Of a stretch of DNA of 64,000 nucleotides, positions 47,388 through 55,768 are shown one piece after another; positions within the stretch are counted from its first letter, which is position 1; the number at the start of each line of letters is the position of its first letter. This DNA is from Reichenbachiella sp. (GTDB taxonomy: Bacteria; Bacteroidota; Bacteroidia; Cytophagales; Cyclobacteriaceae). The stretch spans positions 3,210,001 through 3,274,000 of the forward strand of contig NZ_JAWPMM010000001.1 in NCBI RefSeq assembly GCF_033344935.1. Direction: 5' to 3'. The notes below the pieces were generated by a model. That model was not told where the DNA came from and ran no database searches. It worked only from the letters and a program-made list of their open reading frames with translations. The position numbers and the translations under genes were made by a program.

Positions 47388-48038
47388 TTACCCCCTCCAA
47401 TTCTCTGGCTCCATTCTCCAAGAATTCAAAGAATCTAGCTCATCACTTTTGATCAGATTAGAAGACACAGCGATATCCAATAAAGAATGGTAATCAGATA
47501 AGGTAAAGTGCGATACGTTCGCTTGCATCAAGTTTCTATCGGCATGTGGGAAGCCATAGGTGAAGATTGCCCCTAGACCTAGCACTTTCATACCAGCCTC
47601 TCTCAGTGCCTCTATGGCCTTGATGGAGCTCCCTCCAGTCGAAATCAAATCCTCTACTACAAATACATTTTTACCTTCTTGCACCTGCCCTTCGATCTGA
47701 TTGGTTCTACCGTGAGACTTGGCTTTGTCTCTAACGTAGATAAATGGCAAACCCATTTCCTCGGCGATCAATGCACCTTGTGGGATACCAGCTGTTGCTA
47801 CACCAGCGATCACTTCCGTTTTAGGATATCTGGCTTTGATTTCTTTGACGAACGCATTTTTTATAACTGTACGCAGCTCAGGATAAGATAACGTCATCCT
47901 GTTATCACAATAGATCGGCGATTTCCATCCAGACGCCCAAGTGAAAGGGTCTTTTGGTTGAAGTTTGATCGCTTTGATCTCTAATAACTCTGTTGCGATT
48001 TGCGCGCTAAGCGGAAGATTTGATTCATTGTTCGTCAT
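47388..48038 (-). CDS. pyrE: Orotate phosphoribosyltransferase
   Basis: A protein of 216 residues. The phosphoribosyltransferase motif is VFVVEDLISTGGSSIKAIEALREAGM, and upstream are FTWASGWKSPIYCDNRMTLSYPELR and VIAGVATAGIPQGALIAEEMGLPFIYVRDKAKSHGRTNQIEG, the OPRTase hood and catalytic loop. It makes OMP from orotate and PRPP in pyrimidine synthesis. It is convergent with the TIGR02757 gene and divergent from the NUDIX gene; no other pyrimidine gene is near. Confidence 0.96.
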   Translation of the reverse strand: MTNNESNLPLSAQIATELLEIKAIKLQPKDPFTWASGWKSPIYCDNRMTLSYPELRTVIKNAFVKEIKARYPKTEVIAGVATAGIPQGALIAEEMGLPFIYVRDKAKSHGRTNQIEGQVQEGKNVFVVEDLISTGGSSIKAIEALREAGMKVLGLGAIFTYGFPHADRNLMQANVSHFTLSDYHSLLDIAVSSNLIKSDELDSLNSWRMEPENWRG

Positions 48039-48170
48039 GTGGCGAAATTAATAATATTTTAAATCAAGATTTCTCTGAAAGAATGAATTCTAAAAATTGA
48101 AGAAAAATTAATCACTGAAATTGTGAATCTCACGAATTTTTATCCATGTTCGCCAAGTACTTTTATAGAA

Positions 48171-48851
48171 ATGAAGATATACATTAACGATATACCAGTT
48201 AGGATTCGCGATCGAGAAAATGAGTCCAGCAAGAAATTTGATGTGATACTTGATAGCGAGGTAGATGACATCCAGGCTATCAGACTCAAGGGCAAAGTGC
48301 TCATCAATGAAAAGTCTCATGAAGCTATCAATCGATTGCTTCACATCATGACGGATAAGAAGTACAGCAAAATCAAACAAATCGAAATCAGAGTCAAAAA
48401 CAAAGTAAAGGCGCAGCAGTACCTCAAGTCAAAATTTGATATAGTAGAAGCTGCCGGAGGCGTGGTGGAAAAAGATGGAAAAACACTAATGATCCTCAGA
48501 AACGATCTTTGGGATATTCCAAAAGGAAAACTAGAAAAAGGAGAAAAAAGATCTGAAGGCGCTGTAAGAGAAGTCGAAGAAGAAACCGGAGTAAAAGTAC
48601 AACGGGAGGAAAAAATCTGTTCTACCTGGCACACCTACATTCGCAATAAAAAATATGTATTAAAGAAGACGACTTGGTACAGAATGATCTGTCTGGATGA
48701 TAGCGAAATGAAGCCGCAAAAAGAAGAAAACATTCAAAAGACAGTTTGGATGACGGAAAGCGAAGTGGATGTAGCCATGCTCCATTCATTCAAAACTATC
48801 GAGCAAGTCGTAGAAAAATATAGGAAACTTTTAAAGAAAGTAGCTAATTAA
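48171..48851 (+). CDS. NUDIX hydrolase with N-terminal extension
   Basis: A protein of 226 residues. A region of about 85 residues (MKIYINDIPVRIRDRENESSKKFDVILDSEVDDIQAI...) precedes a NUDIX domain with box GKLEKGEKRSEGAVREVEEETGV. The first part resembles the domain found in front of NUDIX in a Bacteroidota subfamily placed beside pyrE. The substrate, a nucleoside diphosphate derivative, is unknown. The ATG at 48171 starts the conserved sequence; an upstream GTG or TTG is possible. It overlaps the convergent coaD by four bases. Confidence 0.83.
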   Translation: MKIYINDIPVRIRDRENESSKKFDVILDSEVDDIQAIRLKGKVLINEKSHEAINRLLHIMTDKKYSKIKQIEIRVKNKVKAQQYLKSKFDIVEAAGGVVEKDGKTLMILRNDLWDIPKGKLEKGEKRSEGAVREVEEETGVKVQREEKICSTWHTYIRNKKYVLKKTTWYRMICLDDSEMKPQKEENIQKTVWMTESEVDVAMLHSFKTIEQVVEKYRKLLKKVAN

Positions 48852-49306
48852 AGCTCGTAGGGAATGAATGGGCTGATGTCTCCATCGTATTTGTGCACCT
48901 CCCTTATAATCGTCGAACTGATGTGTGCGTATTCAGGAGAAGTAATTAGAAAGACTGTCTCCAAATCAGCATTTAGGTATCTATTCACCTGAGAAATACT
49001 GTTTTCGTATTCAAAATCTGTTGTATTTCTCAATCCCCGAATAAGAAAAGAGGCGTCTGTCTTTTTTGCTAAATCCGCTGTCAGCTCATTATAAACCATC
49101 ACAGACACATTTTCATCTGACTTAAAAGCAGACTTCACTCTATCTACCATGTACTCTACTTCGAAATATCTCGACTTGGCACTATTGTAACCAATAGCTA
49201 CGACCACTTCATCGAATAACTTAAGCGCTCGACGGACAATATCCTGATGCCCTTTGGTAAATGGGTCAAAAGAACCCGGAAAAAGAGCAATTTTTTTATC
49301 CGACAT
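48848..49306 (-). CDS. coaD: Pantetheine-phosphate adenylyltransferase
   Basis: A protein of 152 residues. It has the HIGH-like motif in IALFPGSFDPFTKGHQDIVRRAL, IRGLRNTTDFEYENSISQVNRYLN, and the ISSTIIREV motif near the end. It transfers AMP to 4'-phosphopantetheine in coenzyme A synthesis. The ATG at 49306 begins just before the conserved strand; an upstream start would overlap the DUF3822 gene. It is the third gene of the leftward unit hypothetical / DUF3822 / coaD. Confidence 0.95.
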   Translation of the reverse strand: MSDKKIALFPGSFDPFTKGHQDIVRRALKLFDEVVVAIGYNSAKSRYFEVEYMVDRVKSAFKSDENVSVMVYNELTADLAKKTDASFLIRGLRNTTDFEYENSISQVNRYLNADLETVFLITSPEYAHISSTIIREVHKYDGDISPFIPYEL

Positions 49307-49316
49307 GGTTATGGTT

Positions 49317-50207
49317 TTAGTCGCAGAGATACACACTCAGCAAATCAAAATACTGATGATCAGCCAGCTCGTCGAAATGATAATTGAATTTGAGATTTGC
49401 TGGACGCTTTCCAAAGGAAATGTTTCCAATGTACTTCGAAAACAACTTGTAGTGATCCGAGCCTTTAGAGATATTACCCCACAGCATCACTTTCTGAGTA
49501 CGTTGGTTTAGGTTGAACTCCTTAAATACCAACATCACATACTTCACATAATCTTTGGCTTCCTTAATAGAAAACTGATTGTAGTAATGTAGTTTATGAT
49601 TCTCAGAAACAAATACATGCATGATACCCCTATCAAGGATACAATAGACGATTTTAGATTCCGCCTCGGTGTTGTATTTAAGGATCCCTTCGATTAGCGC
49701 ACTTCCTTGGTGAATTACCTCAATCTCCTTGTTAGGATACAGCGAATTGATCCAGCTCACTAGTCGCTTATCAGCTGCAAAAGCATTCACCACATTAGAA
49801 GAAGTGTGCTTATAAGTATATTCACTTTCTACCGAATCGTTGATTGTGCAATTCAGCATCAAATAATCACGAACCGAGTCTTCCACAAAGTGTGTAGCCG
49901 GAATCAATGAAAATTTATGACTCTTGAGAGATAGTTTGATAGAACTCCAAAAACCTGCCATAAGCAAGTGATGATTTTCAAATAGTTTAGCCAGTACTTG
50001 CAATCTCGCATTGATTGTCTTTACGTCTTGAAGAATATAATCCTCCAATAACAGACAAGTATCCGTGCGTGTATCCGTGATACTCATTTGAAAATCACGA
50101 ATCCCTATTTGCATCGAAAGACAGTAATGATGTAGTTCGTCTACATCAAATTTACTGTCTTTGATTCTTTTTACTAGCTTGTATGTTGCGCTATGTATAG
50201 CTTCCAA
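49317..50207 (-). CDS. DUF3822 family protein
   Basis: A protein of 296 residues with TTG start. It matches DUF3822 (HHYCLSMQIGIRDFQMSITDTRTDTCLLLEDY, HKFSLIPATHFVEDSVRDYLMLNC, IVYCILDRGIMHVFVSENHKLHYYNQFSIKEAKDYVKYVMLVFKEF). The layout resembles an actin/ASKHA-like ATPase fold found in this phylum's pilus-assembly-type proteins, but I do not claim a function. It sits eight bases after the upstream gene and ten before coaD, a conserved neighbourhood in Cytophagales. Confidence 0.8.
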   Translation of the reverse strand: MEAIHSATYKLVKRIKDSKFDVDELHHYCLSMQIGIRDFQMSITDTRTDTCLLLEDYILQDVKTINARLQVLAKLFENHHLLMAGFWSSIKLSLKSHKFSLIPATHFVEDSVRDYLMLNCTINDSVESEYTYKHTSSNVVNAFAADKRLVSWINSLYPNKEIEVIHQGSALIEGILKYNTEAESKIVYCILDRGIMHVFVSENHKLHYYNQFSIKEAKDYVKYVMLVFKEFNLNQRTQKVMLWGNISKGSDHYKLFSKYIGNISFGKRPANLKFNYHFDELADHQYFDLLSVYLCD

Positions 50208-50215
50208 ATCTTATG

Positions 50216-50806
50216 TTATTCCCAGTTTCCTGCTGTAGTAATACTTGTTCTAGACCCAAATCTTAGAGGCTTTTTGGTTCTAGCTTCATTATCTTCTTTT
50301 CTTTTAGGATCTACTGGTGCTGTATTCCAAACCTCAACTACATCCACTCGAACATTGCTCTTCTCGATTTTATCTGCCCACATCGCAAATTTCTTGTCCG
50401 TGGTACCGGGTACAATGTCCAATGTCGCTAAGTCAAATTTTGGATATTTCGCTGGAGAAAACAATGAATCTCTTACAGCTACAGTACCTAACGTATCAAT
50501 TTCTACAACCACACTATCAGCGCCATAAGACAATTGATGGATAGTTTCAATTCTAGAAGTTAAATAGAATTGTCCTGAATCGATGAAATTCTTCAACTTA
50601 TCCCAATCACTCGTATACTGTCCATTTACCGCTTGGTATCCAATCTGTGCTTCTCTGATCATCATCAATTTTTTAATGATCTGTCCTTCCATTCTTTCGA
50701 TTCTGTCAGCCTCATCGATAGATGTGTAAATGCTATTTCCTAAAAAGCCCGCCAACAAAAGCGAAAGGACTAAAAAGCTTATTGATATTATCTTTGTCTT
50801 CTCCAT
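50216..50806 (-). CDS. Single-pass membrane protein of unknown function
   Basis: A protein of 196 residues with one N-terminal helix (IISISFLVLSLLLAGFLGNSIYTSI) and a mostly helical then strand-rich periplasmic part (ERMEGQIIKKLMMIREAQIGYQAVNGQYTSDWDKLKNFID). This start looks like a pilin- or pseudopilin-like helix followed by a GxYxxDWxxL segment, but no prepilin cleavage motif is present. It is the first gene of the unit with DUF3822 and coaD, eight bases upstream of DUF3822. Confidence 0.7.
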   Translation of the reverse strand: MEKTKIISISFLVLSLLLAGFLGNSIYTSIDEADRIERMEGQIIKKLMMIREAQIGYQAVNGQYTSDWDKLKNFIDSGQFYLTSRIETIHQLSYGADSVVVEIDTLGTVAVRDSLFSPAKYPKFDLATLDIVPGTTDKKFAMWADKIEKSNVRVDVVEVWNTAPVDPKRKEDNEARTKKPLRFGSRTSITTAGNWE

Positions 50807-50874
50807 GCTTGAATTTCGATTTTTTGCAAGTATAAATATTTTTTAGAGTAATTCTGCCTTAAGCAAATGCTATT

Positions 50875-51366
50875 TTAAGGATTATTTCCAATATTAAAAA
50901 ATCCCTTTTTCTTAAATAGATCGTCAATGGATTCTAAGTTCTGAAACAGCAGATGAATACAGTTTTTAGACAGCCCATTTATCTCTAAAACGTTCATCCA
51001 TCGAGCTTCTTTCAAAATAGATTTTTCACCCAACTCTGGGTCAGAACCCAATTGTAATTTACCACCGATTTGCTCCACCACAAAGAATAGTTCTATGGCA
51101 TGCAGTTCTCCACTTATAAATTCACTTGCACCCAAAAAGTCACAAACTTTCACAGAAATATTTACCTCTTCCTGAAATTCTCTAATTAGGGCTTCACTGA
51201 CTTGCTCTCCAAACACCACCCCTCCTCCTGGTGGCAGCCATAACTCATTCTCTTTATTTAATCCAGAATGGTTAAGTAGCAAAACCTTACTGTCTTGAAT
51301 GAGGAGACCCATTACCCTAGTCCTTATTTGATTTCCAAAAATAGTTTTGATTTCTTCTGATCTCAT
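50875..51366 (-). CDS. NUDIX hydrolase
   Basis: A protein of 163 residues with a NUDIX box, GGGVVFGEQVSEALIREFQEEV, preceded by RTRVMGLLIQDSKVLLLNHSGLNKENELWLPPGG. The REFQEEV helix has the three conserved acidic residues for metal binding. The substrate is unknown. It is divergent from the RecD-like helicase gene with only 42 bases between. Confidence 0.85.
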   Translation of the reverse strand: MRSEEIKTIFGNQIRTRVMGLLIQDSKVLLLNHSGLNKENELWLPPGGGVVFGEQVSEALIREFQEEVNISVKVCDFLGASEFISGELHAIELFFVVEQIGGKLQLGSDPELGEKSILKEARWMNVLEINGLSKNCIHLLFQNLESIDDLFKKKGFFNIGNNP

Positions 51367-51408
51367 AGATTGAGCTGGCTATACTTGCGCTAAATTAATC
51401 AATATCAC

Positions 51409-52806
51409 TTGCCACTTCCTTCCGAAATATTAAGAAACAAATTCGAGCATGAGCCTACCGTAAGCCAAGCCAAAGCTTTCTTAGCCATCGACCAGTTTGT
51501 CGCAGCTAAGACAGCCAAGCCCACCATGATCCTCAAAGGCTACGCAGGTACAGGTAAAACTTCCATAGTGGCCACATTGGTAAAAGTCCTTCCACTCTTC
51601 AACTATAAGTTTGTATTGCTTGCTCCAACAGGTAGAGCTGCAAAAGTGATCAGTCAGTACGCCAAACGCACGGCATTCACTATTCACAAAAGGATATACA
51701 AAGCTAAATCTAACCAAGAGGCTACCGGACCTGTATTTAGTCAAACTAAAAACTACCAGTCCAATACTATTTTCATTGTAGATGAAGCCTCTATGATTAG
51801 CTCCGAGGCAGATTACAAAAACAAAAGCCTACTCAACGACCTGATACAATACGTCTTCGAAAAAGATGGCAATAAACTATTACTTGTGGGTGATACAGCT
51901 CAGCTCCCTCCTGTACATCAAGAAAAAAGCATGGCGCTTGATAGGGATCATTTATCAGATGTCTACCAACTAGATACTACAGAAAGTGTTTTGACAGAAA
52001 TTACACGCCAAGCTGAGAATAGCGGGATTTTACTCAATGCCACCAGCTTGAGAAATAATCTTTTTCAAAAAGAAAAGCTGGTCCACTTCGATACAAAGTC
52101 TCACAAAGACATCTACCGAATGACCGGAGAACGACTGGAAGATGGTCTGAGGTATGCCCATGACAAATATGGTTTGGAGAATACACTGATTATCTGCAGA
52201 TCGAATAAAAATGCAGTGATGTATAACCACTACATCCGAAACACACTTTTCTATAAAGAAGATGAATTGGATGCCGGCGACTTACTCATGATCTCTCGAA
52301 ACAACTACAATTTCGCCACGGATCAGGTGCCTTCTGGCTTTTTGGCCAATGGGGATTTTATGGAGATTTTGAAAATAAAAAGAACCGAAGAGCTGCATGG
52401 CTTGAGGTTTGCAGATGTTGAAATTAGATTGACCGATTACCCAGATGCCGAACCCTTCGAAGCTAAAATCATCCTGGATGGGTTGCATAGTTATACGCCG
52501 GCGCTGACGCAAGAACAAAATCAAGCACTTTATAAAAGTGTATTGATCGACTACATGGACCTTCCTAAAAAACAACAAAAGGAGGCCATGAAAGAAGATA
52601 AATATCTGAATGCCCTGCAGGTAAAGTATGCCTATGCACTGACCTGCCACAAAAGTCAGGGTGGACAATGGGATGCTGTTTTTGTGGATCAAGGATATTT
52701 AGGAGAGGCAGAAATTGACAATGACTTTATCCGATGGACCTATACGGCCATTACAAGAGCAAAAAATGAACTTTTTCTGGTTAATTTTGACACCAAATTC
52801 TTTTAG
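51409..52806 (+). CDS. RecD-like AAA helicase / exodeoxyribonuclease V alpha-type ATPase
   Basis: A protein of 465 residues, start TTG (no ATG lies in frame before the upstream stop). It shows Walker A GYAGTGKTS (about residues 43-51), LLAPTGRAAKVISQYAKRTAFTIHKRIYK, Walker B IFIVDEASMIS, DTAQLPPVHQEKS, and the UvrD_C_2 end (QVKYAYALTCHKSQGGQWDAVFVDQGY ... RWTYTAITRAKNELFLVN). These are the superfamily 1B helicase motifs of RecD/TraA type. No RecB or RecC partner is near, so it is a stand-alone RecD-like helicase. Confidence 0.9.
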   Translation: MPLPSEILRNKFEHEPTVSQAKAFLAIDQFVAAKTAKPTMILKGYAGTGKTSIVATLVKVLPLFNYKFVLLAPTGRAAKVISQYAKRTAFTIHKRIYKAKSNQEATGPVFSQTKNYQSNTIFIVDEASMISSEADYKNKSLLNDLIQYVFEKDGNKLLLVGDTAQLPPVHQEKSMALDRDHLSDVYQLDTTESVLTEITRQAENSGILLNATSLRNNLFQKEKLVHFDTKSHKDIYRMTGERLEDGLRYAHDKYGLENTLIICRSNKNAVMYNHYIRNTLFYKEDELDAGDLLMISRNNYNFATDQVPSGFLANGDFMEILKIKRTEELHGLRFADVEIRLTDYPDAEPFEAKIILDGLHSYTPALTQEQNQALYKSVLIDYMDLPKKQQKEAMKEDKYLNALQVKYAYALTCHKSQGGQWDAVFVDQGYLGEAEIDNDFIRWTYTAITRAKNELFLVNFDTKFF

Positions 52807-52842
52807 AATTACGTTAAGTATCAAACAACTAAAAAACTAGCA

Positions 52843-53256
52843 ATGAAATATATATTGAGCGTAGCGGTTATTTTATGTCTGGCCTTCTCAGCCAGCGCAC
52901 AGGATGCAGAACTTTTAGCACCGACCCCTCCAGGGCCATTTATCAAGTTTTCTGAGATGTCTCATGACTTTGGAGACATCGAGCAAGGCGAGAAAGTGGA
53001 ATACACCTTCGAATTCACCAACACTGGCGATGCACCCATTGTAATTTCGAATGTACTCACCACCTGCGGATGTACTGCTTCTAGCTGGCCACGTGAACCT
53101 GTTCTTCCTGGTACTTCTAGTAAAATAGAAGTAAGTTTTAATAGCGCTGGGAAAATTGGACATCAAAACAAGGTGATTACTATCATGAGTAATGCTACCA
53201 ACAATCCTGAGCGGGTGAAAATTGTTACCAATATTTTACCAAAGACGGATTCTTAA
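52843..53256 (+). CDS. DUF1573 secreted protein
   Basis: A protein of 137 residues with a Sec signal (MKYILSVAVILCLAFSASAQ) and a single DUF1573 immunoglobulin-like domain (FIKFSEMSHDFGDIEQGEKVEYTFEFTNTGDAPIVISNVLTTCGCTASSWPREPVLPG). The paired cysteines in TTCGCTA are conserved in this family. It is probably periplasmic or surface-exposed; function unknown. A strong bidirectional terminator follows. Confidence 0.88.
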   Translation: MKYILSVAVILCLAFSASAQDAELLAPTPPGPFIKFSEMSHDFGDIEQGEKVEYTFEFTNTGDAPIVISNVLTTCGCTASSWPREPVLPGTSSKIEVSFNSAGKIGHQNKVITIMSNATNNPERVKIVTNILPKTDS

Positions 53257-53278
53257 GATAGGAATAGGAAAACATTTT

Positions 53279-53314
53279 AAAAAAGGCTCTGAAGCAAACT
53301 TCAGGGCCTTTTTT
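53279..53314. terminator. Bidirectional terminator after DUF1573
   Basis: AAAAAAGGCTCTGAAG and CTTCAGGGCCTTTTTT form a stem with one mismatch and a CAAA loop, with A-run left and T-run right, ending both the DUF1573 transcript and the leftward VOC transcript that stops at 53316. Confidence 0.85.
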
Positions 53315-53315
53315 C

Positions 53316-53687
53316 TTAAACGTGTTGATCAATCAATATCATGTTCCCATCCGGATCAGCCATCATCATACTCGCAGGCCCTGTAGTAGATTCATCGGCC
53401 TCTTGAATCAGCTGAACCTTCTCCTCTTTCATTTTCTTTTGAATAGCTCTGACATCATCAAAGGAATCTAAAGTATTAGCTGCTTGATCCCACCCAGGAT
53501 TGAAGGTAAGTAAATTGCCTTCAAACATTCCCTGAAACAAGCCGATCAATGTTTGATCATTTTTCATGATTAGGTAATTCTGATCTGGACTTCCCGCAAA
53601 TACAGCAAAGCCCAGGTTTTCATAAAATGATTTTGAAACGGTCAGGTCTTTCACACTAAGACTGACTGAAAATGCTCCGAGTTTCAT
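53316..53687 (-). CDS. VOC (glyoxalase/bleomycin-resistance) family protein
   Basis: A protein of 123 residues with two beta-alpha-beta-beta-beta units: MKLGAFSVSLSVKDLTVSKSFYENLGFAVFAG and a second half ending ASMMMADPDGNMILIDQHV. Metal-dependent VOC members act as isomerases, dioxygenases or drug-binding proteins; here the substrate is unknown. It is the last gene after LuxR-type regulator and DUF4199. Confidence 0.85.
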   Translation of the reverse strand: MKLGAFSVSLSVKDLTVSKSFYENLGFAVFAGSPDQNYLIMKNDQTLIGLFQGMFEGNLLTFNPGWDQAANTLDSFDDVRAIQKKMKEEKVQLIQEADESTTGPASMMMADPDGNMILIDQHV

Positions 53688-53709
53688 AATGAATTAATTT
53701 AAGTTCGAT

Positions 53710-54222
53710 CTATCTAGTTTTTAAAGCAAAAGAAGAAATCAGCGTCATGACCAACCCTATCGGAAACACCGTCCCGAACATGAGTAACCCACCAAAAGCT
53801 GGACTAAGCCATAAGTCCTTCCCCTCATTGATGTAAGCAAGCTCCGCTTCCATTTCCTCTGGGGTCAAAGCACTATTGGTTTTCACCATGGTAATGGAAT
53901 GATCTAAATAAGTCTGAAGGAAATCGGGCATGAGCCAGGCATATAACACATAAGAAAAGATGCCAAAGGCGAGAGCGGCAACAAAATTTACAAAAGTACC
54001 GAAGATGAAAGCCTGTTTAAAAGACAGGTCTCCATTCAATTCGGTTTTGTATTGTTTTATCCCAAAATAAATGGCCGTTAAAGACAGGATCATGGAGGCG
54101 TAGCCATATACCTCTCCTGCTCCCAATTCCATATCTTCTCCATAAATCCAAAAAGGCAGCATGACACCGAACATCATAACTACAGACCCTATCAAACCAT
54201 ATTTGATTGCAATGTTTTTCAT
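53710..54222 (-). CDS. DUF4199 membrane protein
   Basis: A protein of 170 residues with four membrane helices (YGLIGSVVMMFGVMLPFWIYG, YASMILSLTAIYFGIKQYK, AFIFGTFVNFVAALAFGIFSYVLY, FGGLLMFGTVFPIGLVMTLISSF) and a soluble loop between the third and fourth. It matches DUF4199, confined to Bacteroidota, function unknown. It lies 76 bases after the LuxR-type gene and 22 before the VOC gene. Confidence 0.83.
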   Translation of the reverse strand: MKNIAIKYGLIGSVVMMFGVMLPFWIYGEDMELGAGEVYGYASMILSLTAIYFGIKQYKTELNGDLSFKQAFIFGTFVNFVAALAFGIFSYVLYAWLMPDFLQTYLDHSITMVKTNSALTPEEMEAELAYINEGKDLWLSPAFGGLLMFGTVFPIGLVMTLISSFALKTR

Positions 54223-54298
54223 TTTTCAATAGTTGATGATACACCAAATGTAAGAGAAGACCGGAGAAATGGGCTCACCCAAAAGTATGAAATCTAAC

Positions 54299-54715
54299 TT
54301 ATTCGACGATTCTCAATTCTTTCGCCTTGGCCAAAGCTTGAGTTCTTCGCTTCGCATGAAGTTTTAAGTACAGGTTACTGATATGCGTTTTTACAGTATT
54401 CAGAGAAACAAATAGCTTGTCGGCAATCTCCTGATTAGACAAACCATTATTCAATTCCACCAGTACATCGAGTTCTCGATCGCTAAGATTAATTTTCTTC
54501 CCATTTTCAATGGACACCTGAGGAGCAGCTAGTTCCTCTTTCGATCCACTCAATTTAATTCCGGCCCAAATTCCTAAGGCCATAAAGAGCAATCCTACGC
54601 CTGCGGCATAAAACTCGAATGACAGTACCCTGACGAGATGGAAATAGTCCAGTGCATTCAGAAGTGTGAGCAATAGCCCAACGCTCAACCCGATGAATAC
54701 TGCTGATTTTTTCAA
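54299..54715 (-). CDS. Membrane-anchored LuxR-type regulator
   Basis: A protein of 138 residues, start TTG. Two N-terminal helices (VFIGLSVGLLLTLLNALDYF and FYAAGVGLLFMALGIWAGIKL) tether a C-terminal LuxR-type helix-turn-helix (LSDRELDVLVELNNGLSNQEIADKLFVSLNTVKTHISNLYLKL). No receiver domain is present, so it must be controlled by something else in the membrane. Likely targets are the adjacent DUF4199 and VOC genes in the same direction. Confidence 0.85.
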   Translation of the reverse strand: MKKSAVFIGLSVGLLLTLLNALDYFHLVRVLSFEFYAAGVGLLFMALGIWAGIKLSGSKEELAAPQVSIENGKKINLSDRELDVLVELNNGLSNQEIADKLFVSLNTVKTHISNLYLKLHAKRRTQALAKAKELRIVE

Positions 54716-54717
54716 AC

Positions 54718-55635
54718 CTATTCGTTAAATCCAGTCCTGTGATAATTAATAGTTGTTCCTCTATCCAGAATAGAGAAATGGTTGCTGTTGGGGAAATTAA
54801 ACCTATAATCTTTAGAATTAGCCTCTAAAAAGATTTCAGTTTCGTAATGAAGGTTCAGTTCGAAATGACTGCTTCCAGCAGCATTAACCATCCAATATAT
54901 GAAATGATGATTATGCTCGTCATAGCTGATTACACTCTTTTTGTAAAGTTTCCCATCTCTTTTGAATCTCAACTCCATGGAATGAGGAAAGATGTCTACT
55001 ATTTCACAAGTAGAATTATCAGATCCTTTGAAGGTACCCGGAATCAGATCAAAAATATAGTTAGTGTTTTTCAGTGAATCTTCGGCAGGGTAGACTTCTG
55101 AAGCCAACCTGATCACAGTTTCAAAATGTCTCTTGCAGTCTTCGGCTCTTTCACTGAAATCTTCATCTGATTTCGGAAATGGAAATTGCAAGAAAAATTC
55201 CTTAAACGATGGAGCACCGTTATATAGCTTTTGTATACGTTGGGTTTTACCAATCGCATCAATATGCACCACTTTACCTTTGACCACCCTTCCTTTATTT
55301 GACTTCACCTCTTCTATTCTTATCGAAGCCAAATCCAAATCTCTTAGGTTCACAATTCGGTCGAAATAGAGACCTTTATCTACACGATTAGGGGTGTCCG
55401 AACTGGAATTTTTTACGTTTATGGATTGTTTTTCAGCGTTGTATAGAAAATTATTGTGCCACCACTTCCCTGTCGATGGGTTTTGATAGACATAAGCCAG
55501 ATTAGATTCTAACCACTGTATGGACTCGTTGAATTTCTCCTGATCTTCTTCTCGAGTTTGCCCAAAAACTATCTTTGGTACTACCAACAAGAAAATGATT
55601 AGTCCGATTAGATTGCTTTTACAATGGTTATCCAT
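54718..55635 (-). CDS. Secreted protein of unknown function
   Basis: A protein of 305 residues from the ATG at 55635, which gives a signal peptide (NLIGLIIFLLVVPKIVFGQ). A longer frame starting at 55782 would run through the terminator of the next gene and is not credible. The mature part has mixed helices and strands (EKFNESIQWLESNLAYVYQNPSTGKWWHNNFLYNAEKQSINV, KYRFNFPNSN-like end) with no recognised domain. It ends two bases before the LuxR-type gene and could be cotranscribed with it. Confidence 0.65.
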   Translation of the reverse strand: MDNHCKSNLIGLIIFLLVVPKIVFGQTREEDQEKFNESIQWLESNLAYVYQNPSTGKWWHNNFLYNAEKQSINVKNSSSDTPNRVDKGLYFDRIVNLRDLDLASIRIEEVKSNKGRVVKGKVVHIDAIGKTQRIQKLYNGAPSFKEFFLQFPFPKSDEDFSERAEDCKRHFETVIRLASEVYPAEDSLKNTNYIFDLIPGTFKGSDNSTCEIVDIFPHSMELRFKRDGKLYKKSVISYDEHNHHFIYWMVNAAGSSHFELNLHYETEIFLEANSKDYRFNFPNSNHFSILDRGTTINYHRTGFNE

Positions 55636-55716
55636 AGCCGTGGAATAATTATTAATTTTTCTATTCACTAAAAGCTCAAATATAGGCAAGGATAAATAGC
55701 GGAACCAATTGGGCAT

Positions 55717-55745
55717 GAAAAAACCGAAGCCAATGACTTCGGTTT
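55717..55745 (-). terminator. Terminator after the LolD-like gene
   Basis: AAACCGAAG and CTTCGGTTT form a nine-base stem; on the minus strand a T-run follows. It ends the leftward ATPase transcript and separates it from the secreted-protein gene. Confidence 0.8.
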
Positions 55746-55768
55746 GAAAATATCTATAGAACGAAGGC

